Origin: Centrapalus pauciflorus
Lineage: Eukaryota > Streptophyta > Magnoliopsida > Asterales > Asteraceae
NCBI GenBank assembly: GCA_020465985.1
Contig: JAANYP010004787.1
Span: forward strand, 173,823-237,822
DNA: 64,000 bases
Reading direction: 5' to 3'
The notes under the pieces were generated by a model. It searched no databases and was not told the origin of the DNA. It was given only the letters and a program-made list of their open reading frames with translations. This document shows positions 1 through 9,692 of this stretch, piece after piece; positions within the stretch are counted from its first letter, which is position 1; each line of letters opens with the position of its first letter. The translations under genes were made by a program, and so were the position numbers.

Positions 1-2057
1 AACCTTCCTACATCAAAAGGTTTTGTAAATAGATCAGCTAGCTTATCATCAGTATGTATTTTGGTAACTTGGATTAACTTCTTTTCATTACAATCTCTGA
101 TGAAGTGAAATCTGATTTCTATATGCTTGGTTTTTGGGAATTTCACTGGGTTTTGCACAATGCTAATGGCACTTGAATTGTCAATATAAATAGGAGTGGA
201 TAAGAAATTCATACCATAGTCTCTTAGCTGATTTTGAATCCCCATTACCTGGGAGCAGCAGCTTGCAGCTGCTACGTATTCTGCTTCAGTGGATGATGTG
301 GAGACAGTTGTTTGCTTTTTGCATTGCCAAGAGACCAGTCTTGCTCCTACGTATTGACATCCACCAGTTGTGGATTTCCTGTCAATGTTGCAACCACCAT
401 AGTCACTGTCAGAATATGCAGTTAGTTCAAAAGGAGAGTCTTTGGGATACCAGAGGCCTAAATGTGGTTGGCCTTTAAGGTATCTGAAAATTCTCTTAAC
501 AGCAACCAAGTGAGAATCCTTTGGTGAACATTGAAACCTGGCACACACACAGACAGCAAACATTATATCAGGTCTAGAAGATGTTAGATACATGAGAGAT
601 CCTATAAGGGATCTGTATAGATGAATGTCCACATCTATGCCATCTTTGTCTGTATGGAGCTGTTTATGAGGATCCATTGGAGTGCTTGCAACCTTTGTGT
701 CTTGATAGCCAAACTTTTCCAGTATGTCTTTGACATACTTTGATTGACTTATGAATAGACCAGTAGGCTTCTGTTTGACCTGCAGCCCTAGAAAGAATGT
801 GAGTTCCCCCATTGAACTCATTTGAAACTTTTTGTGCATTAGGGCCTCAAAATCTTTGCACAACTTATCATTAGTTGAGCCAAAAATGATGTCATCAACA
901 TAGATCTGGACAAGAAGAATCTCAGCTTTGATGGATTTAGTGAAAAGTGTTTTGTCCAGAGTGCCTCTCTTGAATCCATTCTGTAGAAGATATGATGACA
1001 GTGTGTCATACCATGCTCTGGGGGCTTGGTGAAGACCATAGAGAGCTTTGTCTAGCTTGTACACCCTGTCTGGATACTTGTAGTCTTCAAAACCAGGAGG
1101 TTGACACACATACACTTCCTCTTCAATTGTCCCATACAAGAAAGCAGACTTAACATCCATTTGATACACTTTAAAGCCTTTGAAACTTGCATATGCTAGA
1201 AATAGTCTGATGGCTTCAATTCTTGCTACTGGAGCAAAGACATCATCATAATCTATTCCTTCTTCTTGAGTGTACCCTTGTGCTACTAGTCTTGCTTTGT
1301 TCTTGATGACTATCCCTCTCTCATCCTTCTTGTTTCTGAACACCCACCTTGTACCTATTGCTCTCTTACCTTTAGGAAGATCCACCAGAGTCCATACATT
1401 CTGAATTTTAAACTGTAAAAGCTCTTCTTGCATAGCTTCAATCCAGGATGAATCTTTTAGTGCTTCTGATGCCTTTTTGGGTTCTAGTTGAGACATGAAG
1501 CAGGCATGTTCAAAAGCAGCTAGGCTGAATTCTGGAACTGCTTGTTCAGCAGCAGCAGTCTCATTGTGGACCATCTTCCTTGTTTGAACAGGAGTGCTTG
1601 GATCACCCAGTATTTGATTGAGAGGGTGATACTTATGAACTCTTAGTGTGGGCTCTCTCTCTGTTTGGAAGGATGTTCCGAGGTTTGTGTCATCTCCATC
1701 AGAACCAGTGAATGGTTCAGTTTCTGGAACAGTTTGAGTTTCTAGGCTAACAGCTTGAGAAGCTGTTGGGACTGCTAGCCTAGAAACTGGAGTTGTTTCC
1801 TTTTGTGTTTGAGCTGTGCTGTCAGGACTTGGAAATGGCACTTCAGTGTCTGGATTTGCATCATGTTGAGTGCTCAGGACCCCTGGAGGATCACATGACA
1901 GAAGTGGTAGAGTGGTGAAGTCATCCCAACTTGTTGAATCTGCAGCAGTCTGAAACTTTGTGCCAACAGCATGAGAAATTGTATTGGCAGCATGAGAATT
2001 TGTGTTAGCAGCTTCAACCCTCCTTTTGAGTTGCCTCCAAATGCAACAAAACCTCCA
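1..2057 (-). CDS. E1 pol fragment: copia reverse transcriptase and RNase H (partial)
   Basis: The frame is open from about 2057 to the window edge, without a stop. In sense order it has a Ser/Thr/Pro-rich linker (about 1500-2030), then the copia RT start with GTRWVFRNKKDERG and KARLVAQGY (about 1260-1380). The polymerase motif YVDDIIFG follows near 890-905, and the RNase H region with STSSTEAEYVAAASC near 260-300 and KTKHIEIRFHFIRD further on. In the family this enzyme copies element RNA into cDNA and degrades the template in cytoplasmic particles. The catalytic YVDD is intact. Upstream it is not preceded by an integrase: only about 0.7 kb separates it from the protease DSG, where copia elements normally carry roughly 2 kb with GAG_pre-integrase and rve domains. 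It is out of frame with the protease, so autonomous function is unlikely. Confidence 0.88.
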
Positions 2058-2239
2058 TCAAATCCTTTGAAATTTGACAAGCATTCAGAATTGCCTGTCA
2101 TGTGCCTAGAGCATCCACTGTCCAGATGCCATCTTGTCCTATGAGGAAACCTGTGGTTGCCCTGCACAAATAACAGCTTAGTTAGTAGTGGAGTAAACCC
2201 AAACCAAATTGGTTTTGGGTTGGCCTTGTACATTGACAT
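1874..2239 (-). pseudogene. E1 aspartic protease fragment
   Basis: This frame carries WHLDSGCSRHMTGN (about 2090-2131), the active-site DSG region of copia proteases, followed by GGFVAFGGNSKGG. After that point the usual continuation (KITGKG and the GAG_pre-integrase domain) is absent. The sequence passes directly into the linker that precedes RT, in a different frame. The frame overlaps the 3' end of gag by about 60 bp, offset from it, as in copia elements that express pol by frameshift or reinitiation. The fragment is therefore the N-terminal half of the protease joined to pre-RT sequence by a deletion. No catalytic function is expected from it alone. Confidence 0.75.
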
Positions 2240-4799
2240 AACTAAAAACTGTTTTTGATTTCTTATATTTGGTGAGATCTACTGATGGAGTCTTTGGAGA
2301 GTATTTAGTGATAATATGAGGTATCCAACTATTTTGATCATCTTTTCTTCTGACAGTCTCAGATGATTCACTAGCAGCTCCAGTTTGATGCCCAGCAGCT
2401 TGAGCTGTGTTTGTAGTGCTAACAGTTTCAGTTTTTTCACTAACAGCATCAGATTTTGACTTAGCAGTCTGATCTTTTGCATTAGCAGTTTGAGCAACAG
2501 ATTTGTCCTTGACACACCATATTTGTTTGAAACTTGATTTAGGCTTTGCCAAAACTTGTTTTTGATGTGTGGACTGTTTTTTATTAACTTTTGAGAATCT
2601 GTGATCAACTGTTTTCTTTGGAGCTGCTGTGGAAGGTTTCACTTTTGAGTGCTTTTCCTGATTAGGATTTGATTTTGTGTGATGCACAGTCTGTTTTGCA
2701 ACAGCTGGTTTGTAAAAACAATCCTTGGCTAAGTGATTCTTCCTTCCACAGTGAAAGCATCTTTTGACAGTTTGAATTGGAACACCAGACTTTTCTGTCA
2801 ATTTCTGGTTCCTGTTTCTCTGGTTTCCTCTTACCTGCTGTTGTTTAGGAAACTTTTGAACACCATGCTTTTGGCATGTGCAGATAGAAACAGTTTTACC
2901 TCTTTTAGTTCCTTTTGATGAAGATGCAGTTTTACAGTTAGAATGTACAGAAACTTGTGGAGTAGCATTGCATACACTCATCTTCTCTTTTCCTTTCTTA
3001 CTGGGAACTTGGACTTCTATGGGTGCACTCTTTGTGTCACAGTCTCTATTTTGACTCTTATCTTCCTTTGGTTCAGGACTGCTGTCAAGGATAGGATCTA
3101 CAATAGTCATAGACTCATCTAATGGTTCATTGACAAGTCTATCAGCAACTTCACTCATTGGATGAATGTACTTGTTATTATATGGAGGTGGAGTAGCTCT
3201 GTATCCTATTCCTTCTTTGTGATTGACCTGAGATTTGACTCTATCTTTGAATTGAACTTCCATTAGGTTTTCTATCTTTTGATTTGCTAACTTGAAGTTA
3301 CCTAAATCTATTTTAACAGATTCCAGTTTCTCATTAGCCTCTAACACCTTCTGTTCAGTTTCTTCTACCTTTTTATTCAGAGATTCTATTTTCTTATTGA
3401 GTTCCTTTTTCTCCCATTCATGATAGTTTCTATCATACCCCATTTGAAGCTCATTATCCTTATAGTCATTGATCTGTTTTTCTTCTATGGCTTGCATATA
3501 TTCATATCTCCTTTCTTCCATCTTAGCTAGAGTTTTGCACATGCTCTCATTATGATCTCTGTACTTTTTAACCATATTTTTGCATGATTGAGAGCAGAGT
3601 TTAGAATTTACCTCAGATGGTAGTTCAGTGGAGGAGACATTTGATGTTTCTGCCATAAGTGCTTGATTTTGGAATTCTTCCTCTGTCTGATCACTCCAGT
3701 CAAACACATTGTCTTCTTGAGAGACAAGTGCTGTTGATGAGGAAGCTTGGATGGGCTGTGAAGTCCTTGATGGTTGTTGACCTTGAGATCTACATTCTCT
3801 GGCAAAGTGACCAAGCTTATGGCATTTATAGCATTCCACTTTTGATTTATCAAAAGATGGTTTGCCATCTGTTTTGGCTTGAAAGTTGGTCCTTCCAGTT
3901 CTTTTCAGGAATCTTTTGGCTCTCATGGTCAGCATTGCATGTTGCCACTTTAAATCCATCTCTTCAAGATCATCAGGATGGATTTGTTCCAAGGCTTCAA
4001 CATTTAGAGCAAATAATCCATCATTGGCAACAAAAGCTTCATAATGAGTTTCAGCAGAATTGCCATCACCACCTGAAAAAGAATCACAGTTATTAGATTT
4101 TTCAGAGGACAGAAGAGCAGTGTTGTGATTATAAGAAAAGGATTTCTTTTTAGCATCAATTTCAGTCTCAAACACTCTTAGACTGTTGTATAGATCATCC
4201 AATTCTATCTCATCAAGTGTGTCTTTTGTTCTCCACTGTGCAGCATAGACTGTCCATTCTTCTCCAAGAGATCTGAGAAACTTTCTGTTGACTTCATCTT
4301 GATCCAGACTGACCTTTGCACTTTCCAGTTCACTTATCAGTTTGTTGAACCTGTCAAAGATTTGAGTGATGTTTTCATTCTTGCCACCAGAAAAGTTTTC
4401 ATACTGCTGTTTCAAGAGGTCCTTTTGATTTCTCTTGGTACTTGCATTACCAGCAAACCTCTTCTCTAAGGCATTCCAAAGAGAGTGAGCAGTATAAAAT
4501 TTTTTAAACTGATGTTGATAAGCATTAGGAATGGCTATTTGTAATAATGTGAGTGCTTTCACTTCATTCATTCTAGCCTTCCTTTCAAGTTCAGTTTTTG
4601 GAGGAGTTTTGACTGGTTTTCCATCAGCATCAAGTTCTGGATCAACTGCAGGAGGGAATTCAACAGCTTCCCATATGGCATAATCAATGAATTGAATATG
4701 CTGTTGAATCCTGAGTTTCCACATCTCAAACTCAGTGGGCTTGAGCATAGGCACTTTGAGTCCTTGCCCAGATCCACTGCTGCTATTTTCAAATTCCAT
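2178..4799 (-). CDS. E1 gag, long copia capsid/nucleocapsid protein (873 aa)
   Basis: The first ATG lies 60 bp inside the primer-binding site and the frame is fully open. The N-terminus (LKPTEFEMWKLRIQQHIQ) is of the DUF4219/UBN2 copia gag type, expected to form the capsid. A CCHC zinc knuckle, CYKCHKLGHFAREC, lies at about residues 320-335. A heptad-like Glu/Lys/Leu-rich coiled coil spans about 400-520. A second knuckle, CFHCGRKNHLAKDC, is at about 679-692, followed by a Lys/Ser/Thr-rich tail. Most copia gags are about 300-500 aa; this length with two distant knuckles is unusual but fits Sirevirus-type gags. The tail repeats a short DNA motif also present in the LTR. The intact frame suggests fairly recent activity or mobilisation in trans. 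Confidence 0.88.
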   Translation of the reverse strand: MEFENSSSGSGQGLKVPMLKPTEFEMWKLRIQQHIQFIDYAIWEAVEFPPAVDPELDADGKPVKTPPKTELERKARMNEVKALTLLQIAIPNAYQHQFKKFYTAHSLWNALEKRFAGNASTKRNQKDLLKQQYENFSGGKNENITQIFDRFNKLISELESAKVSLDQDEVNRKFLRSLGEEWTVYAAQWRTKDTLDEIELDDLYNSLRVFETEIDAKKKSFSYNHNTALLSSEKSNNCDSFSGGDGNSAETHYEAFVANDGLFALNVEALEQIHPDDLEEMDLKWQHAMLTMRAKRFLKRTGRTNFQAKTDGKPSFDKSKVECYKCHKLGHFARECRSQGQQPSRTSQPIQASSSTALVSQEDNVFDWSDQTEEEFQNQALMAETSNVSSTELPSEVNSKLCSQSCKNMVKKYRDHNESMCKTLAKMEERRYEYMQAIEEKQINDYKDNELQMGYDRNYHEWEKKELNKKIESLNKKVEETEQKVLEANEKLESVKIDLGNFKLANQKIENLMEVQFKDRVKSQVNHKEGIGYRATPPPYNNKYIHPMSEVADRLVNEPLDESMTIVDPILDSSPEPKEDKSQNRDCDTKSAPIEVQVPSKKGKEKMSVCNATPQVSVHSNCKTASSSKGTKRGKTVSICTCQKHGVQKFPKQQQVRGNQRNRNQKLTEKSGVPIQTVKRCFHCGRKNHLAKDCFYKPAVAKQTVHHTKSNPNQEKHSKVKPSTAAPKKTVDHRFSKVNKKQSTHQKQVLAKPKSSFKQIWCVKDKSVAQTANAKDQTAKSKSDAVSEKTETVSTTNTAQAAGHQTGAASESSETVRRKDDQNSWIPHIITKYSPKTPSVDLTKYKKSKTVFSYVNVQGQPKTNLVWVYSTTN

Positions 4800-4859
4800 T
4801 GAAAAAGATTAAAAATTTTGAAGAAAGTTTTCGACTTTGAAAAACAAAGAACGACCTGT

Positions 4860-4872
4860 GGCTCTGATACCA
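4860..4872 (-). other. E1 primer-binding site, initiator tRNA-Met
   Basis: On the minus strand this reads TGGTATCAGAGCC, complementary to the 3' end of plant initiator tRNA-Met, two bases inside the end of the 5' LTR. It fixes the element's direction and the LTR edge at 4875. Confidence 0.92.
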
Positions 4873-4874
4873 CT

Positions 4875-5555
4875 TGTCAGGATCTAAAAATTATGAAAAT
4901 TATGAATAACCAAGATTAACTGATTTGAATTTATCAGAGTATAAATCAATAATCTTGCTTTGAATCAAAGTTTAATTAAGAAGTTTGCGGAATAACACTT
5001 AATTATTTTGACAAAAACTTTCAGAATCAATAATAGCATAAAACATAAGAAGTAATCAAGACTGTTTGTATTGCTGAATTCAATGATTACAATCACCTCT
5101 AATCTGTTTTGATTAGACGAAGAACACAAACTGTTCTTAGGGTTTTACAACCTTAGAGGCTTATGAAAACTCTATCAATAAAGCAATTACAGACTCAAAA
5201 TATGCAGAAAACTCTTATACAATAGAAAGACCTATTCTATGTATTTATATTGCTTTATGGACGTGTTTCCTTGAAGGACTATGACTTCTCTGATAGTATT
5301 TATGCTGGAATCTTCTTGTAGATATCTTCCCTGAAAATCAGCACATTCTGTTGATGAAACTGTTGAGCAGCTTGAATGACTTGACAGCATGAACTGAGCA
5401 GCTTGAGTTGTTTTGCTCTGGCAGCTTGAACTTTTACACTGGCAGCTCGAGTTTCTTCAACTAGCAGCATGAACTTTGTATTTACACAGAAAATCTACTA
5501 ACAGTCTGAGAAGTCTAAACTAACAGCTTGAGTATACTTAAACTATTTCCCAACA
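4875..5555 (-). repeat. E1 5' LTR (681 bp)
   Basis: On the minus strand it runs from TGTTGGGAAATAG (5555) to GATCCTGACA (4875), next to the primer-binding site. Its U3 half (5360-5540) holds about eight degenerate copies of a motif reading AGCAGCTTGA on the plus strand, spaced about 20-25 bp. No second LTR is visible because the 3' end lies outside the window. Confidence 0.88.
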
Positions 5556-5653
5556 GACTATAACTACTGCAAGCTTCGAATCAAGGTAAAAATCATTCAA
5601 TAATATGAATTTGAGGTGTTGGTGTTCGGTTTTCATGATAACCGAATCACAGA
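5556..5653 (+). repeat. E2 5' LTR remnant
   Basis: It aligns almost base for base with 10219-10314 in the 3' LTR (shared ACTGCAAGCTTCGAATCAAGG and ATAACCGAATCACAGA). It ends abruptly where gag codons begin, so the remaining 1.2 kb of LTR is missing here. Confidence 0.85.
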
Positions 5654-8600
5654 AGAGAGAAAGATAGCCCGGTTTGAGGCCGGTTTAGATTATGAGATTC
5701 GCCGAACCATGAGTGGGGTTCGGTATACAACGTTTGCTGGTTTACTGGAGGCTGCTCGAAATGTGGAGCACATTGTGTTGTTATCAGGATATGTCATCGG
5801 TTCAACCGCCGCAGCACCGACTCAACCGTCGCCGCCAAAAAGGCAGCGGGAGTCTGGATCATCCCGATCTTCTCCTCAATCTAATCAACAATCTTCATCG
5901 CCCAAGAAGGGAAAGGCCTTTTCAGTCAGTTCTGAAATGAGAGACTGCAGGCGATGCAGGAAAGTGCACTCTGGGGAGTGCAAGACTCAAGACATGTATT
6001 GCTTCTGTTGTGGACAGAATGGCCATCACTGGCAGCATTGTCCTCGAAAAGACGATGCATGCTACAACTGCCACAGACTTGGCCATTTTGCAAGGGACTG
6101 CCAGAAACCCCCACGAGATCAGAGTGCTCAACAATCAACGACAAGATCTTCTGCAGCTTCCACTGCTCGCAGGGATCAATCTCAAAGGGCTCCAACAGGG
6201 GCATTCCAAATCACTGCTGAAGAAGCAAAAGATGATCCGGAGGTGGTCACTGGTACGTTCTTTGTAAATTCAATTCCTGCACGCATACTGTTTGATTCTA
6301 GAGCCAACCGTTCATTTGTCTCCACTTCATTTGCTCGTCAATTTAATATGCCTACTTCCAAACTACAATTTGTGCTTGATATTGAGATTGCTAATAACAT
6401 GTTAGTTAAGGCGGACAAAGTATATAGGAACTGCACATTACTTGTAGAGGATGTAGTGATCAACATAGACTTAATTCCCATGAAGTTCGGAGAGTTCGAT
6501 GTCATAGTAGGTATGGACTGGTTGGTTCACAATGAGGCCCAAATTGTTTGCAAGAAAAGAATGATTAAGATCACCACTCCTGAGGGCCGAGACATTTACA
6601 TTTATGGTGACAGACACAAAGGCGACTTATGCCTCATTTCAATCATAAAAGCCCGAAAGCACGTTGCTATGGGTTGTTCAGCTTACTTAGCCTATGCTGT
6701 TGATGCAAAGGCTGAAGTTCAGTCTCTATCCACCGTTCCAGTCGTTTCAGAATTTCCAGATGTCTTTCCAGAAGATATCTCGGGATTGCCACCTGATCGT
6801 CAAGTGGAATTCTGTATCGATCTCATTCCCGGAGCTGCTCCAATAGCCAAAGCTCCCTATCGCTTAGCTCCTGCAGAAATGCAGGAAATGATGAAACAGT
6901 TACAGGTGCTACTTGACCAAGGTTTTATCCGCCCAAGTTCATCTCCTTGGGGCGCTCCTATCCTGTTTGTAAAGAAAAAGGATGGCACATTACGTATGTG
7001 CATCTATTACCACGAACTCAACAAAGTCACAATTAAGAACAAATACCCGTTGCCCCGGATTGATGATCTCTTCGACTAGTTACAAGGCGCAAGTTACTTC
7101 TCGAAGATTGATCTTCGTTCGGGTTATCATCAACTTAAAGTGCATCCAGACGACATTCCTAAAACGGCTTTCAGAACTCGTTACGGACACTACGAGTTTT
7201 TGGTAATGTCGTTCGGTCTTACGAATGCGCCGGCTGCTTTCATGGATCTCATGAACAGAGTCTGTCTGCCAATGCTCGACAAATCTGTCATCGTGTTCAT
7301 TGATGAAATTCTTATCTTTTCGAAGACCAAAGAGGATCATGCTACACATCTGCGAGAATTGCTAGAGTTGTTGCGCAAAGAGCGACTTTATGCCAAATTC
7401 TCGAAATGTGAATTCTGGTTGAGGCAGGTACGTCTCAACATTCCAAACAATTTCATGATCCTTATACTCACTTATGAACTTTTTGTTAACTTGTTCCTCC
7501 TAAACATACAATTCAGATCCAATTCTTAGGGCATGTGATATCTGGTGCTGGGATTGCTGTTGATCCTGCAAAGATCGAGGCTATCCAGAACTGGGAATCA
7601 CCTCGCAACGCCTGCGAGATTCGTAGCTTTCTGGGATTGGCTGGTTATTACCGCCGATTCATCAAAGACTTTTCAAAGATCGCTGTTCCGCTTACCAAGT
7701 TAACTCGCAAGAATGCAACCTTCTTTTGGAAAGAAGAACAGCAAGCTGCCTTTGATAATCTGAAGAAGTTACTAAGTGAAGCACCGGTATTAGCTCTGCC
7801 TTAAGGGAACGAGGACTTTGTAGTCTACACAGATGCATCAGGCATGGGTTTGGGAGCAGTGCTGATGCAAAGAGGAAATGTCATAGCATACGCTTCTAGA
7901 CAGCTCAAACCGCATGAGAAAGACTACTCTACTCATGATCTAGAACTAACTGCTGTGACTTTCGCTCTCAAACTATGGAGGCACTATTTGTACGAAACCA
8001 AGTGTCAGCTCTACACCGACCACAAAAGTTAAAAGTATATATTCAGTCAGAAGGACTTGAATATGAGGCAAAGAAGGTCAATGGAGCTGATCAAAGACTA
8101 CGATTGTGAAATTCTCTACCATCCAGGGAAAGCCAACGTGGTGGCTGATGCCTTAAGTAGAAAAGCATACTGCAAGGCGTACTGTTATGCCTTGACTTCC
8201 ACAATGCTGACGTCAACCATTATCGATGATGTAAGAGCTGCTCAACTGCAGGCTCTAAAAGAGGAAAATGTAAAGGATGAGAATATCAGAATTCAACTGC
8301 CATTAATGCAAGATGACGGAACCGGACTCAAAGGTATTTACGGCAGAATATGGGTTCCTAAGTTCGGGAATATGCGAGATATAATTCTTGAAGAAGCTCA
8401 CCAATCCAAATTCTCAATTCATCCTGGTAGCACAAAAATGTACAACGACTTGAAAGCTGATTTCTGGTGGCCAGGACTGAAAAGAGACGTCGGTCAATAC
8501 GTAGAGAAATGCAGAACTTGTAGATTGGTCAAAGCAGAGCACCAATAGCCCTATGGTAGTATGCAACCTCTTCCTATCCCAGAATGAAAGTGGGATCATA

Positions 8601-9655
8601 TTACTATGGACTTCATAACAAAGCTACCTAAGACACGTCGTCAATATGATGCCATTTGGGTCATTGTTGACCGATTAACAAAATCTGCTCACTTCATTCT
8701 CATTCGAGAAACCTATTCACTAGACCGTCTTGCCCAGATCTACTTGAATGAAGTCGTCATCAGGCATGGTGTGCCTAAGTCTATTGTATCTAACCGAGAT
8801 AGTAGATTCACTTCCAACTTTTGGGCTGCTCTGCAAAACAGTCTTGGTACTCGTATCGCAATGAGTATTGCTTACAGACATCAATCTGACAGACAAAGTG
8901 AAAGAACTATTCTGACTCTGGAAGACATGCTCAGAGTCTGTGTCATGGATTTGGGTGGTAACTGGGACGATCACCTCCCATTAGTTGAATTTTCCTACAA
9001 CAATAGTTACCATTCAACCATCAAGATGAAACCGTTTGAGTTCCTGTAAGAAAGGAGATGTAGGACTCCAACTTGTTGGAGGGAAACAGGAGAAACTCCA
9101 ATAGCTGGTCCAGCCTTATTGCAAGAAACAAATGAAAAGATCCAGCTCATTCGACAGTACATGAATACGGCGCAAGATCGACAAAAGAATTATCACGATC
9201 GCCGTCACAACGCCATAGAATTTAAGAAGGATGATTGTAACTACTTAAAGGTTTCACAAATGAAAGGTGTTACAAGATTTGTTAAGCGAGGAAAGCTATC
9301 TCCTCGATTTATGGGACCCTTTCGCATCATTGAAAAAGTTGGGAATCAGTCCTATCACTTGGACTTACCAGATGAGCTATCAGGTGTTCACACAGTCTTC
9401 CATGTAGGCTACTTAAGAAAGAGTCTGGTGCCCGAAAGGGAACCATGGACTGATCATTCAGAAATTAAGGTTGACGAACGTCTAAGGTTCGTGGATGAGC
9501 CGGAGTGCATTCTAGAAACAAAAGTCAAGAAACTTCGGAACAAGTTTATCAAGATGGTGCTGGTCAATTGGAAGCATCATAGGGGAGCTAACCATACTTG
9601 GGAATCGGAGGAAGACATGAAGACTAAGTACCCAAGTCTGTTTAGCGCAGCATGA
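5652..9655 (+). pseudogene. E2 gag-pol pseudogene (5'-truncated gag, protease, RT, RNase H, integrase, chromodomain)
   Basis: Gag starts mid-protein (EERKIARFEAGLDYEI). Two zinc knuckles follow, CFCCGQNGHHWQHC and CYNCHRLGHFARDC (about 5998-6105). The protease DSG is changed to DSR (LFDSRANRSF, about 6290). The RT is recognisable throughout, but its FIDD polymerase motif reads FIDE (about 7297-7311). The RNase H, the integrase HHCC zinc region and the integrase core follow; the second catalytic Asp region reads VSNRDSRF instead of SDRD. A chromodomain-like C-terminus (ILETKVKKLRNKF, then LVNWKHHRGANHTWE) ends at 9655. Six in-frame stops are at 7077, 7802, 8030, 8546, 8585 and 9047. Removing the intron at 7428-7516 keeps everything before and after it in one frame, so decay here is by point mutation, not frameshift. 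It is non-functional. Confidence 0.92.
7428..7516 (+). other. E2 RT intron (89 bp, GT-AG, phase 0)
   Basis: The exon ends ...GAGGCAG and the intron opens GTACGT, a strong plant 5' splice site. It closes ATACAATTCAG after a T-rich stretch containing TTAAC, and the next exon starts ATCCAATTCTTAGG. Codons before it (phase 0, ending WLRQ) and after it (IQFLGHVISG) form the normal RT sequence only when it is removed. E4 has a homologous intron at the same codon; both contain the string GATCCTTATA. Confidence 0.85.
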
Positions 9656-9671
9656 CTTCGCGGACGAAGTA

Positions 9672-9692
9672 TAGGCGTGGTGGAGCCCATGC
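9672..9692 (+). other. E2 polypurine-tract region
   Basis: The purine-rich stretch GCGTGGTGGAGCCCAT lies directly before the 3' LTR start TGTAACATCC. The same string precedes the E4 3' LTR, which supports its role as plus-strand primer. Confidence 0.6.

Larger units (their letters stand above)
1..5555 (-). mobile_element. E1: Ty1/copia (Sirevirus-like) retrotransposon, 3' part outside the window
   Basis: In sense order (high to low coordinates) it has a 5' LTR (4875-5555), a tRNA-Met primer-binding site, a very long gag, a protease fragment, and RT plus RNase H running off the left edge. The integrase is missing. The long gag with a coiled coil between two zinc knuckles suggests the Sirevirus side of copia. 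The 3' LTR and the left target-site duplication lie outside the window. The right flank gacta (5556-5560) is also found at 10219-10223 inside the E2 LTR, so E1 inserted into the 5' LTR of E2. Confidence 0.9.

Noticed and set aside
2120..2200. A possible intron between E1 gag and protease (TTTGTGCAG before the protease codons)
   Set aside because: A plausible acceptor exists but no convincing donor, and a simple frame overlap explains the arrangement.
5922..6267. Several overlapping frames on both strands over the E2 gag
   Set aside because: They are shadows of the gag zinc-knuckle region in other frames.
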